A program made the translations under genes and the position numbers. Below are positions 14,771 to 28,763 of a stretch of DNA of 64,000 bases, in pieces. Where the stretch lies: the NCBI GenBank assembly GCA_963513935.1, contig OY740769.1, positions 68,344,984 through 68,408,983 of the forward strand. The letters run 5' to 3'. Positions within the stretch are counted from its first letter, which is position 1, and every line of letters starts with the position of its first letter. The notes under the pieces are model-generated. The model was not told the DNA's origin, searched no databases, and saw only the letters and a program-made list of their open reading frames with translations. The DNA comes from Aphrophora alni. Its lineage: Eukaryota > Arthropoda > Insecta > Hemiptera > Aphrophoridae.

Positions 14771-15380
14771 TTAGCCAACGCCCGTCGGTGGCGGTTGTGC
14801 CATTTGACGCCGAGCCTCCCAGTATCGCATTGTAAGATCGTCAGGAAGATGGTTGAGTTTGGGACAGATGAGAAGGTGACTTCCCACCATGATTCGGGTT
14901 GAGCAGAGAGGGCATGTGTCTGAGTCAGCCAAGCCAAGGCGGTGTAGGAGGGCCTGCAGGTAGTCGTGCCCAGTTTACAGACGGAACCTTGCAACAGCTT
15001 CACTTCTCTTCAGATCAGCAGGCATGTGCCCTGGGGTCGCAAGGTTCTCCCACATTTTGCCTATACTTAAGACTTTTAGGAGGTTCTTAGTGTACCTAGA
15101 TATGGTGGTATCAATTTGGCTTCTTGCTGCTTTTAGGGTTTGGAGAATCTCAGGTTGCTCTTGCTTTGCTCCTTTTTGGCAATTTCGTCTGCTTTTTCGT
15201 TGCCTGGAAGACCGACGTGGCTGGGGACCCACTGAAGGCTGACGTTCCATCCCCTATCAATGAGGTTGGCTAGTTTCCTGCGGCAGTTCAGGGAGTTGAG
15301 GCAGTCAGTAGGTTTGTTATTGCAGAAGGCGTAAATTGCAGCCTGAGAGTCGATAAGGAACACGACCTTACTTGGACTTA
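14771..15380 (-). pseudogene. Non-LTR retrotransposon 3' end (RNase H and zinc-knuckle region), frameshifted
   Basis: Read on the minus strand this is the C-terminal part of a non-LTR retrotransposon ORF2. It begins with an RNase H segment: a VVFLIDSQAAIYAF block carrying a catalytic-type Asp in DSQAAI, the NNKPTDCLNSLNCRRKL helix, then QWVPSHVGLPGNEKADEIAK with the conserved His, Asn and Asp. After a frameshift comes a WENLATPGH...SEAVARFRL segment. After a second frameshift comes GHDYLQALLHRLGL, then a CPLC...H...C knuckle, and finally YWEARRQMAQPPPTGVG before a TAA stop at 14771-14773. The tail AAAGTAAAGTAA follows. No reverse transcriptase or endonuclease part is present, so it is a 5'-truncated copy, as expected for target-primed insertion, later broken by at least two frameshifts. 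The I/Jockey-type assignment comes from domain order and is less certain. It would not make a working protein. A relative lies at 28225-28763 in the opposite orientation. Confidence 0.9.
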
Positions 15381-16121
15381 AGTTTCACTTGTTTGCTTGG
15401 ATAGAGAGGCTAAAATATTCTAAATGTTCTAGGTGGTTATAATGAGAAAAATTAGGAATGAAATACAACAATATCACCAAAAAAAAAAAAAAAAAGAATT
15501 TTATTTTCGAATTGATTTCAAATCCATATATTTTCACTATTTTTTTAAAGTTTGATACAAGGTAAAAATAATTAACAACTTTCCTTTAGATATTTAACCA
15601 AATTAAAAATCTATATAAAAATGTGTTTTAATGGCTAAAAGCCCGTCCATTTATAACCGGCATCTCATCCATATAACAAGGTAATTAAAATCCTCATTGA
15701 TTTTATAGAATCTGTCGTACGCATTTTAAAACTATCCTGTTTTACAAGTGAATTTACGTCGTTTAATATGTTACGTTCAAGAGACAACCATTGGTTTATA
15801 AAACGGAGTCATCGATTAAAAATCAATATTATATCAAATAAAAATAATTAATATATGAAAATAACGAGATCAAAATACATTCATTTATCTTGTTCTTGGG
15901 GAGAATTTATTTCTAACAATCATTATAAGTTTCTATAGTTGTGTAAATGTAATGTGTATTTTATTTTACGCTGTATAGGCTACAACATTAAATAGAGGTA
16001 CAATACATATATATTCAAATTTAAACAAATGTTTAGTTTGTGAATTATTATGAATCAGTCAGGCAGTATTGCATGGGAGGTAATGTAACGTAATTATATA
16101 ACTCGTATTAAACAACGTATT
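15381..16121. other. AT-rich spacer, nothing recognised
   Basis: AT-rich sequence with an A16 run near 15480. I found no gene, RNA or repeat motif in it. Confidence 0.6.
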
Positions 16122-17168
16122 ACAATTTTAAAGTAAAGAATATCTGTAAACCTAGCTATGTGGGGGAGTGTTTTTAAATTTGTGTCCAGACATCACAGCC
16201 TCAGTAACTTTAAACAGCAGTTGAGCTACACAATTCATTCAATTTTAAAGTAAAGAATATCTGTAAACCTAGCTATGTGGGGGAGTGTTTTTAAATTTTT
16301 GTCCAGACATCACAGCCTCAGTAGCTTTAATCAGTAGTTGAGCTACACAATTCATTCAATTTTAAAGTAAAGAATATCTGTAAACCTAGCTATGTGGGGG
16401 AGTGTTTTTAAATTTTTGTCCAGACATCACAGCCTCAGTAGCTTTAATCAGCATTTGAGCTACACAATTTCTTCAATTTTAAAGTACAGAATATCTTTAA
16501 ACCTAGCTATGTGGGGGAGTGTTTTTAAATTTTTGTCCAGACATCACAGCCTCAGTAGCTTTAATCAGTAGTTGAGCTACACAATTCATTCAATTTTAAA
16601 GTCGAGAATATCTGTAGACCCAGCTATGTGGGGGAGTGTTTTTAAATTTTTGTCCAGATATCAAAGCCTCAGTAGCTTTAATCATCAGTTGAGCTACACA
16701 ATTCAATCAATTTTAAATAAAGAATAGCTGTAAACCTAGCTATGTGGGGGGGGGAGTGTTTTTAAAATTTTATCTTGACAACACAGCCTCAGTAATTTTA
16801 ATCAGTAGTTGAGCTACACAATTCATTCAATTTTAAAGACAAGAATATCTGTAAACCTAGCTAGGTGGATGAGTGTTTTAAAATTTTTGTCCAGACATCA
16901 CAGACTCAGTAGCTTTAATCAGTAGTTGAGCTACACAATTCATTCAATTTTAAAGTCAAGAATATCTGTAAACCTAGCTATGTGGTGGGGGGGGGGTTTA
17001 AATTTTTGCCCAGACATCACAGCCTCAGTAGCTTTAATCAGCAGTTAGGTTACACAATTCACTCAATTTTAAAGTCAAAAATACGTGTAAACCATGTGGG
17101 GGAGTGTTTTTTTTTGTTCAGACAACACATCCTCAGTAGCTTTAACCTACACAATTTATTCAATTTTA
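16122..17168 (+). repeat. 117-bp minisatellite, about 9 copies
   Basis: The landmark GTAAACCTAGCTATGTGGGG starts at 16146, 16263, 16380, 16497, 16614, 16730, 16851, 16968 and 17087, which gives a period of 117 bp with small indels of 116-121. Each unit also carries CAGACATCACAGCCTCAGTA and GTTGAGCTACACAATTCATT. The third, fourth and fifth units are most alike. The last unit is shortened, and length changes cluster in its G-run and T-run. No frame is open across units, so it is non-coding. Confidence 0.97.
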
Positions 17169-19020
17169 ATCGAAGGATAAACAACGCCAATTATCAGTAT
17201 GTCTCACAAGCTATACAGGTGATAGGTAATTTGGATGATTACGTAACTGTAAAATAAGGGACGTAGTGATACGAAATTCCACTTACGTTCAAACTAAACT
17301 GTAGTTTTATTAGTAAAATATATTTATAGTAGTTAGTTTGTCAGTCGTAACCCTATTGTTTAATAAAATCTTAGATTTGTTCAAACTTTTTAATTCTAAC
17401 GTGGAATAACATTAAATTTGTCTTTGGTAATAACTGATTTTTGTTGTTGTCTAAATTACGATATTAAGTAAATGCATATTGGAAGATCATTTTTAACTAT
17501 AGTTCTTAGTTTGTTGGTCAGACGTGAAGTTATCTCCCTAGTTAATACCGTCAAATATTATCCTCGAGTAATAGCTTTTTGTTCATTATCGATACCTACT
17601 ATTATGTCTTCTATGCTCTTATAGGATAAAGTAAATGCGTTAAGATAAAAAGGGGTAAACACTATCCACACATTGAGAGGCCTGGACGTGGATGGATGAC
17701 ATGTGAGTCATGGCGTAATCACGATATTGCAATAAATTTGAAGTATGGTTTATGGTTAATATTTCAAAAAATTATGTATATTCTTCGTATTCTACTTAAA
17801 ACATACTCAAAAGTAAGAAAAAAGATTTATTTTATGACACAATTCATTTTGTCGATTGCAATAGTCTACAATTTCAACGTTATTTGGTAGAGATGCATAA
17901 TATAATTAATGAAATAATCGTCAGTTTTTAAACACTTGAGTTTTAGATTGATATATGATTTATATCTCTGAATGATACTTTCTAATCATATATAGAGAGA
18001 AAAGATTTTGATGGTGAAATCAACAAAGAGTTGTGATTTATTTATGGCCTTGGAAGAATATGAGTTAAAGAGAAGTCATATCTATATAGATTTACATTAT
18101 CTACACGTTCGAATGATTCATAAAATGTTTCTAATATATAAAATATGAATTACTGAGGCGATGATTGTTATAAGATTTGCAGTAAATTTGTGTAGCAATA
18201 ATTATAACTTGCCATTTATATATAAAAACTTTATTGAATATTTTTTTAAGATATATATTATTTAGTAAATACTTCCATTTATATATTGGTATATCTTTTA
18301 TGCCTCTTCATAATATAGAGAAAGTAAGTATTGGTGACAATAATAAATTATGAGGTTTATTAATTGATTATTTTTATATCTGTTAAAAAAAGTAATGTGT
18401 ATAAAGATTCTGAATATCTATCTGTTCATATTCCGTTGGACCCGTTTTTGTTTAAAATTGATACCTTGGGAATATTTGGGTTCCATACTAAGCCCGTTTT
18501 ATATAAAACATTTTCTTTATCTAAACTAATATCTTCTGTAATATTTTTTAAAATATAACATACAAATTCTATAAATCGAGAGTTATTGGTAAAATAAAAA
18601 AAAGAAAAGATAATCCAGCGCCCTAGTTAAAGTTATTATCTGTCAAAATCAACTGCATTTATATTTACATTAAAAGTTAGGTGAAAAATAAAGAACAATA
18701 TATTAAAGTCAGGATTTAAATCACGAGAACAATAAATTTCGTTACTTTAAGCAATTGACGTAGAAGCAAAATTTACCGCCGTCATAAATATCTAATGTAT
18801 TTATCTTGAAATAAAAAGTATTTACTACGTTACAATTTGGCATCATAGTGTTTCATTCGCTTAAGTAATGTTTGTGTAAATGCAATTCATTTGCTCTTTC
18901 CCTTTATTTTTAAATTAGGTTTTATCGGTTTAAATCAATAGAAACAAGTTTATAAAACAATATTATAAAGTCAATATTCGTCACCATAGCAACCTTAAAT
19001 TGTAATATAACAATTTTATT

Positions 19021-19160
19021 TGAGTCGGTGAAAATATGAATATATGTTCATTTTATCTACAATCGAATGCAGTACGTAGTGTGTTGTGCTAGCGTGCAAC
19101 AAATCTCAAAGAAACTTTTAATTCAATAATACCAACACGCAGCTTTATAGCGTCACTAAC
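19021..19160 (+). repeat. Dispersed repeat family A, copy 2
   Basis: Matches 36-200: ATTTTATCTACAAT, GTAGTGTGTTGTGCTAGC, GTGCAACAAATCTCA, then AATAATACCAACACGCAGC. Same orientation as copy 1. Confidence 0.6.
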
Positions 19161-20664
19161 ACTCCGAGGTGATTAACACTTTATAAAATTGTAACAATAA
19201 AAAGTAATTGTACAGCTATACGTTCGCAACATATATTTCTGACTATGTAGTAACCTTTAAAGTAAAAACTATAATTGATAGATTGGGGCTCTAGGCTTCT
19301 GCTCCCTGTCACTGTAACATTCTTGGAAAAGAAAATTACTTTCGTTCCTTTGTTATCTTTATTGAAGCTCTACACAGCTTCAGGTCTCAAGGGTGGATAT
19401 ACTTATGAATGAGAATACATGTTGGAAGTTTTGTTGATCCTAGGAAACTGAAGTGTTAAATGTATTTTAAATAAAATGTTTAAAATGAAATAATGGACAA
19501 ATAATCACATTACGACTAAATCAGTTATTTTCTAATTAAAAACGAAGCGAATCAAAGTATGAAACCGACCTAGTAATTTTTTTTAGATGTCGGACTAAAA
19601 AATACACAATATCAGAAGAAAACAAAACATTTTCATTCATAGTTCTATAATAGGAAACAGTTAATATTTATACTTAATATATTTTCTATTTTAATACAAA
19701 TACAAATACAACCATTGAATTACTTAAAGTGCTATTCACTGTTTTAAGGTTATATCATGTTAAGGTTCGGTCTCTGTAATAAATTAATTAAGCACAAATT
19801 GAAAGTAGTTACAATAAAATATAATTAAATCTAACGAACGTAAGTCGTAGGGGATATAAACAGCTCTTAAATCTACTTTTAATTAAGTAAATTGATAATA
19901 ATGCAATAATTTCAGATGATAAAACAATAATAAATGTGCAGTAGTGTTTTCGCAGATTCAACCAGTGTTTGTAGTAAAATATGTTTTACGGTATTAAATA
20001 ATAATTGTAAACGGCAATTAAAATATGAAATGATGATGTTTTATTTTTCTATTTCATTTATATCTACGAACAACAAAAAATATCAGTGGATATATTAAAT
20101 TATGAATTATATCGTTTGTACACATCAAATTGTGATGCATTTTTCATAAATCTTGCTCTACGCTCGTGTATAAAAAAACCTGAAGTTTTATTTGTAAAAA
20201 ATAAAATAAAAATATAAAACCCTTTACACTCTTTCTAAAAAATATATAAAATTAGGTATTATAAGATCCTTAAATTTCTGATTTTCATACAATTTTTTTA
20301 AAATAATCATGAACACTAGAAAACAATAACTCTTTTGTTATAGTTTATTAAAGTTAAATTAAAAACGCAAAACTCATCAATACCAGTCGACTTAAACCCT
20401 AGAGCTACACGTGTGACTTATTTAACACAATTTGTATTTTGTTGCTTAGAGAGACGTTAGTCACACAGTTGATGAAGATCTGTTAAAAAACACATTCTTC
20501 TACAATGTATTATGTATAAATAGAAATATATAGAAAAATAGAAGAGCACAACGATAGCATGATAATGTCATTAAATGTTAAAAATAATATTAATAAACGG
20601 AGTACATGTGTAATGACATTGATTTCTTCCATTTTTTAAGAGATATGCACGTGCAGGTGGATTG

Positions 20665-21385
20665 TGAAATTCAGGGTTCAATGTATTAAAAACAATCTAA
20701 TTGCATATATGTTGCGCACCCAAACAGTGACCAAACACTGTAATGCAATTTTTCTTAGTAAAACACACAAAAAACAAAACCTATTTTCCTGAATTGACCA
20801 ATTTGCAATTTGTGACCGAAAATATAAATATATCTTAAACATTAAAATATGTTCTAAGAATATTGTTTCCTTTTATTATTATTTGCAGATGAACATAACT
20901 CTTCACTAGTTTATATCCAATATTAATACAATAGTTTACATTTACCATACCAGTAATTATTGTGTTTGCTCCCCTCTTCATTATGTCAAGTATTTCAACA
21001 GATTACTTTCATTTTATGTCGATGTTTTTTTGTTCTTGGTACAAAGTGAGATTATTCAAAAAATAATTTTCAAAACAACATTAGTGCTGACTGCATTTCA
21101 ACTGAATAATTAAAGAGCTCGCTTAATTAACTAACATTTTTATCTCCAATTTAATACTCACCAATTTCAATAGAAGTTATAAATGCCCTACTAATTGCTT
21201 TGTACGTTTGGTCGTTTGACCGAGTTGCATTTGTAATTCTCACCTGTGATAAGGCAATTAAATGACAACGAACGTACAGAGCCAACATTAATTACTTCCT
21301 GTAATCCATTATTATACGTCCGTAATTTTGTCAACCAGAACAGTTAAATAACTGATTATAAAGTAATATATTGTACATTAGTATG
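20665..21385 (+). repeat. Dispersed repeat family C, copy 2
   Basis: Partner of 6727-7560. AGGGTTCAATGTATTAAAAA at 20673 and TTTCAACTGAATAATTAAAG at 21097 keep the order of copy 1, followed by CTACTAATTGCTTTG, TTCTCACCTGTGATAAGGC and AATTACTTCCTGTAATC. Confidence 0.65.
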
Positions 21386-21991
21386 AATCCTGTAGAGTTA
21401 ATAGTGAATTTTATAAAAAAATATAAAAGGCTATTACTACCATATATTTTTTAAAAAGAAAAATGAAAATCTAGAGTTATTTCAAAATTTTTATTGTTAT
21501 CAAAACGGTTGAATTACAGCATGATTTTCAACTACTTTTGTAAAAAAAAGAAGAAAAAAAGTGAAATTTTAACTCAACACAGAATTAAATAATAACTTTT
21601 TGTATTAAAATAAATTCAATTAAAGAATTGATTTTCTGACTCCGCGATCATCAATGTATAAATTATAATCCAATGTTTCATTATAAAACATCCAATCTTG
21701 TTGCTTTTAAGCCATTGTTATTACGATACTGGATTATTTTTACACTTATACCCTTCTTTTAGTTTTACGCCTTTTTTTACAAGATCTTGTCAAAAATCTA
21801 ATATTTAAGGGCACTTCAACTTGCCGACATTTAAACCATTTTTAATCAACACATAGACCCTTATGAGACCATTCGTTTAAAAAGAGTAACCGATAGGCAC
21901 ATAGATTGACCCACATTGTGACGTTTGGACAATCACAGAACTTGTCTTACTTGGAAAATGTAAAAAAGAAATAAACTACTTATCCCAAACA

Positions 21992-22117
21992 AACATTCTG
22001 TTAATTACCCACTCCAGCTACAGTGGCCATCGTGGTACTTACTATGCCTTTAAGAACATTCTGTTAATTACCCACTCCAGCTACAGTGGCCATCGTGGTA
22101 CTTACTATGCCTTTAAG
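21992..22117 (+). repeat. Exact 63-bp tandem duplication
   Basis: The unit from AACATTCTGTTAATTACCC to CTATGCCTTTAAG occurs twice head to tail at 21992 and 22055 with no difference seen, so it is very recent or an assembly artefact. Confidence 0.97.
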
Positions 22118-22969
22118 CTTTAACCAAAGCAGGTGTCTGAACCATTAATGTGTGTGTATATGGGACATATTCCCATGCTGGTCTAAAGTTTTTGCAACAC
22201 CTGCGAACGTGAAAAAAAACCTCCACTCATTACGCGTATGTCCATATCTATAAGAGTCATGGGAAGTTTAGGAACAAGAATAATTTATTTTTTTATAAAA
22301 TTACAACAGTTATTGAACAAACATACATTTGCAACAGCAGTATTTGAGTTATCCACGAACTATGCCTAACTTTTAATATTACTCTAAAAGAAGAGTAACA
22401 TAATCATTTTTCGTAGCTATAAAAGAAAGATCGAAGCGAGGTAACGGATTGCCAAAATAAATCTACCTTAGATAAGTTAAAAATTAGAGGTGGTCTATGT
22501 GTCCTCTTAATGTGTAGTAACAATGTGCATTTACAAACTGTGTGATTTTTTGTAGAATTGAAATTATATAATATTAAAATATATAGAGATTTCAAGATAA
22601 ACATTTATTTCTATATGAAATTAGTTACTATAGACCAAAGGATAATACTTGTTTACATTTCATAAATTGCCCCCCTTCTGAATAATAGAGGTAGCAATTT
22701 TTTACAAGTTTTACCATTTTGGTATGTAGGATAATTGGTTTAAAAACTAAAAAAGGTTTGTTAGCCAACAACAATTGTTCAACTGTGATAAAATGTTAGT
22801 GATATTGCCTTATTTTTCGTCATTGAGAAGTCGACAGTGCATTTATATTTTTTATTCGATCAGACCTGCCTTATAAGGAAAAAAAAGGAGTTTACTGACT
22901 TGCATATTAGACAAGGACAACTATATTTGTACTGGGTAACTTAAAGGTAAAGTGAAGTTAATTAATGAT

Positions 22970-23150
22970 ATTTAACAGGACAAGACATTAGTCGACGATG
23001 CACTTTCAGCCATTATTCTAATGGCAAGTTAGTACAACATTGTTTAATACACCCCTTATTATCCCGTTCCGAGATATTACCCTTAGAAGAGTAAATGCCT
23101 TCTGACAGTTTGCCTAATGTAAACACAGTATTTAGAGATGTTCCACATTC
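22970..23150 (+). repeat. Dispersed repeat family B, copy 2
   Basis: Contains AAGACATTAGTCGACGATGC, ACTTTCAGCC, TATTACCCTTAGAAGAGTAA and TGACAGTTTGCCTAATG in the order seen at 9085-9270 and, inverted, at 45590-45722. Confidence 0.6.
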
Positions 23151-23691
23151 ACAGGAAGTACATAAACAATGTAAATGGGAGTTTCAGCGCTACTACACAT
23201 CATGAAAAATTCATTACGACCCGATCTTAGCCATAATTTCAACCGATTGTGTTTCTCTAATTTTCTTTATTTTTACTTTATTTGTTCTCTGTTTTGTTCA
23301 CCTAAAATGATCCGGATAATATATATATTTTCAAAATATAAATTATTATTAATTAATATTTTAATATGTTTTTCACATGGAAAAACCAAATTAATACTTT
23401 CATAACTTTGAGCGCTTCAATATATTATGTAGATTACTTATTTATGTTTTAAAACTATAATGTTGCAATCATAAATTCCCTCTAATCAGTCTTATTTAGT
23501 TAAGATAACTTATTTCATGTGGCTTTATTTTTACCGCGTACACAGTAACTACCAAAAATCCTATTTTTACTTTTTACAAATACGAGTAGTCTATATTAAA
23601 TTGTTCCCTTTTAACAAAAAAATAAATAAATAAAAACGACTACAGTTAAAATACTTAACACGAATACTGATATGGTTTATTCTTTTCAAAG

Positions 23692-23694
<3 letters not shown>

Positions 23695-23758
<64 letters not shown>
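23695..23758. repeat. (TA)n microsatellite
   Basis: A TA run of about 64 bp. Confidence 0.97.
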
Positions 23759-23760
<2 letters not shown>

Positions 23761-23937
23761 CTACATATAAATATAGTTATATTAAAATAGTTTATTCAAA
23801 ATCATAAAGATTGCAGAAGAATACAACATGTATAGATTATTTCAAAAGATTTTATGTTTTACCAAAAGTTTAATGACTACACGAAATATTAATTCTCTCC
23901 TAGAATTGTATTTATAAATACATGACTGTCTCCCTAT

Positions 23938-24133
<196 letters not shown>

Positions 24134-24763
24134 CCATTATTTATTTTCATCTTACTTATTATTAATTACAATAATTGTAATAAACGCTTAGTTACAAATA
24201 ATAAAAACTAAAAATTAACCTTGTCATGCAAAAATAAAGAAATTAATTGTTACTATTTGTATAGAAAATTTTTTTTTTATTTTTGAAAATTCGTATAAAT
24301 CTTTCACTTCTTATATTTATATTTGATGCCGGAACTGTTTAAAAAAAATTACAAATATATTTTTCTCATGGAATCCATTCAAACATTACTATATTTGTAA
24401 TATTTTGCAAAAAAATATTAAATTTAATTGATATAATTTTATTTAAGATCAACAGGGTTTAAAGTAAAACAATAAAAAAAATTGAGGATACTCTAAATTA
24501 AATATAGTAACGCTTCCTATCTAGCCTTCTACGAATTATATTTCCTAAATGAAAAATTATTTGTAATTTGATTTAAAAAAAAAATATTTAAAATTAATAC
24601 TTGTAAATGTATAATAAATATAATAATCGCAAATATATACACACTTGAGGGAAAAGATTTAAACATATGTACTATTATCAATGTACATATACTGGAGAGA
24701 GTAACATGTATTGTAACTCCTAAAAGATTATTAAATTTAATCACTACAACCTAGCGATAGTAA

Positions 24764-24797
24764 CTGAGGATGATGGCATTGACAATGAAACGCGTTT
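24764..24797 (+). ncRNA. Hammerhead-like stem-loop motif 2
   Basis: CTGAGGATGATGG, a CATT/AATG stem with a GAC loop, then AAACGCGTT. The flank resembles motifs at 7729, 39396 and 43583, but the core is less well kept (the box lacks a clean CTGATGA), so it is probably a decayed family member. Confidence 0.3.
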
Positions 24798-26014
24798 ACA
24801 ACTCCATTATTGTATTTATAGGATTCACGTGTACTTTATTATAATTAATAGTAATTAAAAAAAGTTGTATTTGTTTTTACCGAAATACTTCACTTCTTAA
24901 TAGTTGTAATGGGAAAACTAGTTTCGTACACCCCTCTTCTCCTTCTTGCCTATGTTTGCGAAAGATGTAGTTTAGCTACTGGTGTGGGTGGCGCCTTCAA
25001 TGAATAGGTGCAGCACCCGCTTGACACCAGTTGTTGTTGGGGTTACAAGGGATAGGTGAACGTGAACCCTAGAGTAGACGTTACTTAGATCTGACTCGGT
25101 TATATTTCATAAATCATGTTAAAGACAAAAAAACGAACTAATGCTTTAATTCAGTATATACAATTATACTGAAGTGTAAAGAAAAGTAAACTTGACAAAA
25201 GCCTACCACAAAGTAGTTACATTTACGAGAAGGTAGGGTTCCATCATGTTATAGATGCAAACATTTTTTTTCTTATTGTTAAGGTCTTCACATTTATAAA
25301 AGCATAAACTCGCCTTCTTGTTTATTGTTTATGATTATTTTTTAACATCCCTAAACTACAAAAAACGTGTTTTAAGCTGGAAAATAAACAAATGTAGAAA
25401 ATAATTTTAAGCGGCTGGTGTAGCGAAATTTACCGTTGTCTATTTCTGGAAAAATACCGCTCAAACAAAATTTAATGGAAACCAACTATCATTATCCACT
25501 GAGCTATTTATTATTTGTTTATACCATTCTCTCTTGTTGTAATTAGAAAAATTTATTACTATCTTATGTTCATTGACTGATTTTGTCGTTTCATGTGAAT
25601 CCGAAAAAATAACATTTGGTATGGTGTCTTCTATATGTAAGTAACCATAATATGCGACCACAAAAATTCACATAAAGGTTTAAAATTCACTATTCGAGAC
25701 TCATTTCTGCCAAATATAAATCTTTTAAAAAGTTTAAGAAAAGCCGGCCATTTTAATTAATAAACTTATACTAATATTTTACCAATTCAATATGTTAAAA
25801 TAAGTTGAAAATCGTGAAATATTATTTTCTGTATCTAGTCACAACACCAACAACGATGAAAAACGTAGAAATGATTACTGTCATTGTAACTCCAGAAGCG
25901 GATAGTAAATTATTGGAGAAATAATAGACCTGACTGAGCAGACACGCTGACACGAGTGAAAGCGTGTTGAGACTCTATGTCCCCGTGTAAAAGTTGATGT
26001 GCATAATTAGTTTT

Positions 26015-26018
<4 letters not shown>

Positions 26019-26066
<48 letters not shown>
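26019..26066. repeat. (TA)n microsatellite
   Basis: A TA run of about 48 bp. Confidence 0.97.
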
Positions 26067-26069
<3 letters not shown>

Positions 26070-28224
26070 GTAGTGCACTGAACTTCATTTAGTGCAGATA
26101 CTGTAGTAAGTTTTCAACTAACCTAATTTTCCTGTGAAGATATTTCACTTAGATGTGAATTTCACAGCATTATTTTGTAAATCATGTATATACACAGCGG
26201 AACCAAACCAATATTACTGCAGGTCAAATAATTTAATAATCGTGAAAATTAAGAGGACGGATGTAATATCCCGAAATTAAGTGCAGTACTCAAATAGACC
26301 ACCGGTAATGAAAACAATATAGTTAGAAACAATCTACAATGTAACAATAAATATATTTATTTTTAAGATGTGGAATAATTTTAGTGGATAATTGTGAATT
26401 AAGATATTACATCAGGTGTCAGGTGTTATAAAATGCATTACTTTGTCCTAACGATTGACTGCCTGCGTCTTCAGTTACGATAGAGTGGTCCGTTGTCAGT
26501 TGTTAAATAATAATCATTATTTGCTTTGAGTGGTAGTGTTCTTGTGCCTCTCCTAAATGAGGAGGTGGCACACAATAAGTAACCTTAATACAACTCCTTG
26601 TTATAGCTTCCGTGCTGGATTCGCTCACGAGGATTAGGACGAAATAATTATCAACTTGATAAAAACTTAAATTTATTATTTCATAATTACTCCTAATTTA
26701 AATCAAGTATTTAAAAAAAAATTGGGAGATAAGCTAAATAATGTTTTTTAGAGGAGCCTTAAGATACGACTATTTTATGCTTAGAGACCGCTTTGTGAGT
26801 ACGTTAAAATTAATTTGTGATTACATGAATGGAGGTGGATAAGTATTTTAGATTTCTGTAGACCTAAGTAAGGAAAGAACCCTAAGCGAATCCATGCTCA
26901 GTAAGGAATTAAGGGAATTGCGGCAGTTATTAATTAGTAATCATCATCTTCCTCTAATGGAAAAGTTTTGGCCTGTGGAGTATATGCGAGATTCGTGCAT
27001 TTCGTGGGTAAAATATTCTTCTCTAATTCATTTTATGTCTGTCAGTTTAGACAAGTGAATCCAAACTTATTAAAAATAATATATTTAAGAAAATTTTGTA
27101 AAAAGTACTTTTTAAATACGCATTTTCTATTAGTTTTCATTTTAAAAAATTTACTGTAAAAATAGACTTTCTAAAAATAATTTTAAAATATCTTCTTTTT
27201 AGCAAAACCGATTATAGTATATGACACATAATTATGCCATGTTTATTGATGATTTTCTGACATGTACAACGTTTTATAATTATTTTGCTCATTCAGATTG
27301 GTATCTAATTAGTACTCCGAAATATTGTCAAGATTATACAATTGTTAATAATTTATAAAAACATGATATTTTACCAGAATAACATAATCATTACGTACGA
27401 TTTAGAACAATAATTTAATTTTTTCAATAAAATTACAGTTGAAACTTTCGAGATATTCCATGTTCATAGCGATGATAATCACCATTTTTGTTGTAAGAAA
27501 TTAATTTTAATTTACACTCTGGAAGCTTCAGATCATCATTATCAATATTCATTGAGGATTTTACCGTCATTTGATTCATTATTGGTAATAAATATTACGG
27601 TTTCATGTGGAGTTTAGAATAGATTATCATTTGTAGAGTTTACGTAATATAATAACCTAAAAAATAAAAATAAAAACTATATGGTAAAATTAGGTAAAAT
27701 GTATATAAACTAACTTTCAATATCAAATTTGTCTAAACTATTGTCTAAAAAGCAAACTTAATAATAATGTATACAAATTATTATAGTCGGAAAAGCTACA
27801 AAACTCATTTAAATAAAATTAATAATTTTAAATGAGCTCCCGTACTTAATTCACGTTGATTGTTAGACATTTATTATTACTATTTAAATATTGGATCTGG
27901 AAAGGTACGAAATGTATTATCAATAAAAATAGAATATTGTTTTTAATTATTCTGGATTTTCAATTTAATTTAATTGGTATTATACTGGTCAAATGTCATA
28001 AAAAAATTAGGTTAAAGAATTATTGCATGTATAGTAGTAATAATTTTAATAGTAGACTAATAAAAATATAAAGATAAAAAATTAGGCGCTGCAAATCAAA
28101 ATGAGTTCAAGTATTACACTTAGAATATCACTACATAAAATTACCATTTATTAACCGTTCATATTAAAAATTATTTTAGGCATAAAAATAGGAATATAAA
28201 TATTCTTAGTTTTATATCACTCAC

Positions 28225-28763
28225 TAATAATACCCCCACCGACTGTTGGAAAATAATGAAAGGACGAAAGGCCCTGCCAGGCATGATTGAAGAAGGGTAG
28301 TACATTGTCCTATAATGGCTCCCTAGCCATGTCGGCATTGAGGGAAATGAATTTGCAGACCAACACCTTGCCACAGCCTGATAATCCCATATCCCGATTG
28401 ACAGCCAGAAGCCTGATTGAGTCAACTATAGATGGAAAAACAAGGAATAGCCAAAAAGAAACGAGTGACAAAAAGATATGGGAAGGCCTGGCGCACGCAG
28501 TGCTTATTCCACATAGCCTACCAAGAGTGGAAGCTGTTGCCAAATTCAGAATGCTTAGGGGCCATGACTACCTGCAAGCCCACTTATGTAAAATTGCATT
28601 GGCTGCCTCAGAAATATGCCCTCTGTACAACCGTCACAAGATGGATGGTCCACACCTACAGAACTGCACAGCCCTGTTAGACGTGGAAGAGAGAGGTCAG
28701 CATTGTCTCTACTGGGAGGCTAGGAGGAGAATGGCAGAGATGCCTAGATCTGGCATTGGATAA
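28225..28763 (+). pseudogene. Non-LTR retrotransposon 3' end, second copy, frameshifted
   Basis: This is a plus-strand relative of the 14.8-15.4 kb element. It starts inside the RNase H domain (NNTPTDCWK near 28225, matching NNKPTDCLN of the other copy), then in another frame WLPSHVGIEGNEFADQ near 28317, equivalent to QWVPSHVGLPGNEKAD. A further frameshift opens a 158-residue frame (28287-28763) containing RVEAVAKFRMLRGHDYLQAH, a CPLY...H...C remnant of the zinc knuckle, YWEARRRMAEMPRSGIG and a TAA stop at 28761-28763. The AAGTAAGTATTTAGTAGTAAGTAG tail, shortened here to its AAGTAAGTA start, looks like the simple 3' tail of this family. The second Cys of the knuckle is changed to Tyr. The copy is truncated at its 5' side, frameshifted and non-functional. 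Confidence 0.88.

Noticed and set aside
16122..17168. CRISPR-like regular repeats
   Set aside because: Whole 117-bp units are repeated without unique spacers, in a eukaryotic context; this is a minisatellite. The 38-bp array at 54406-54633 is rejected for the same reason.
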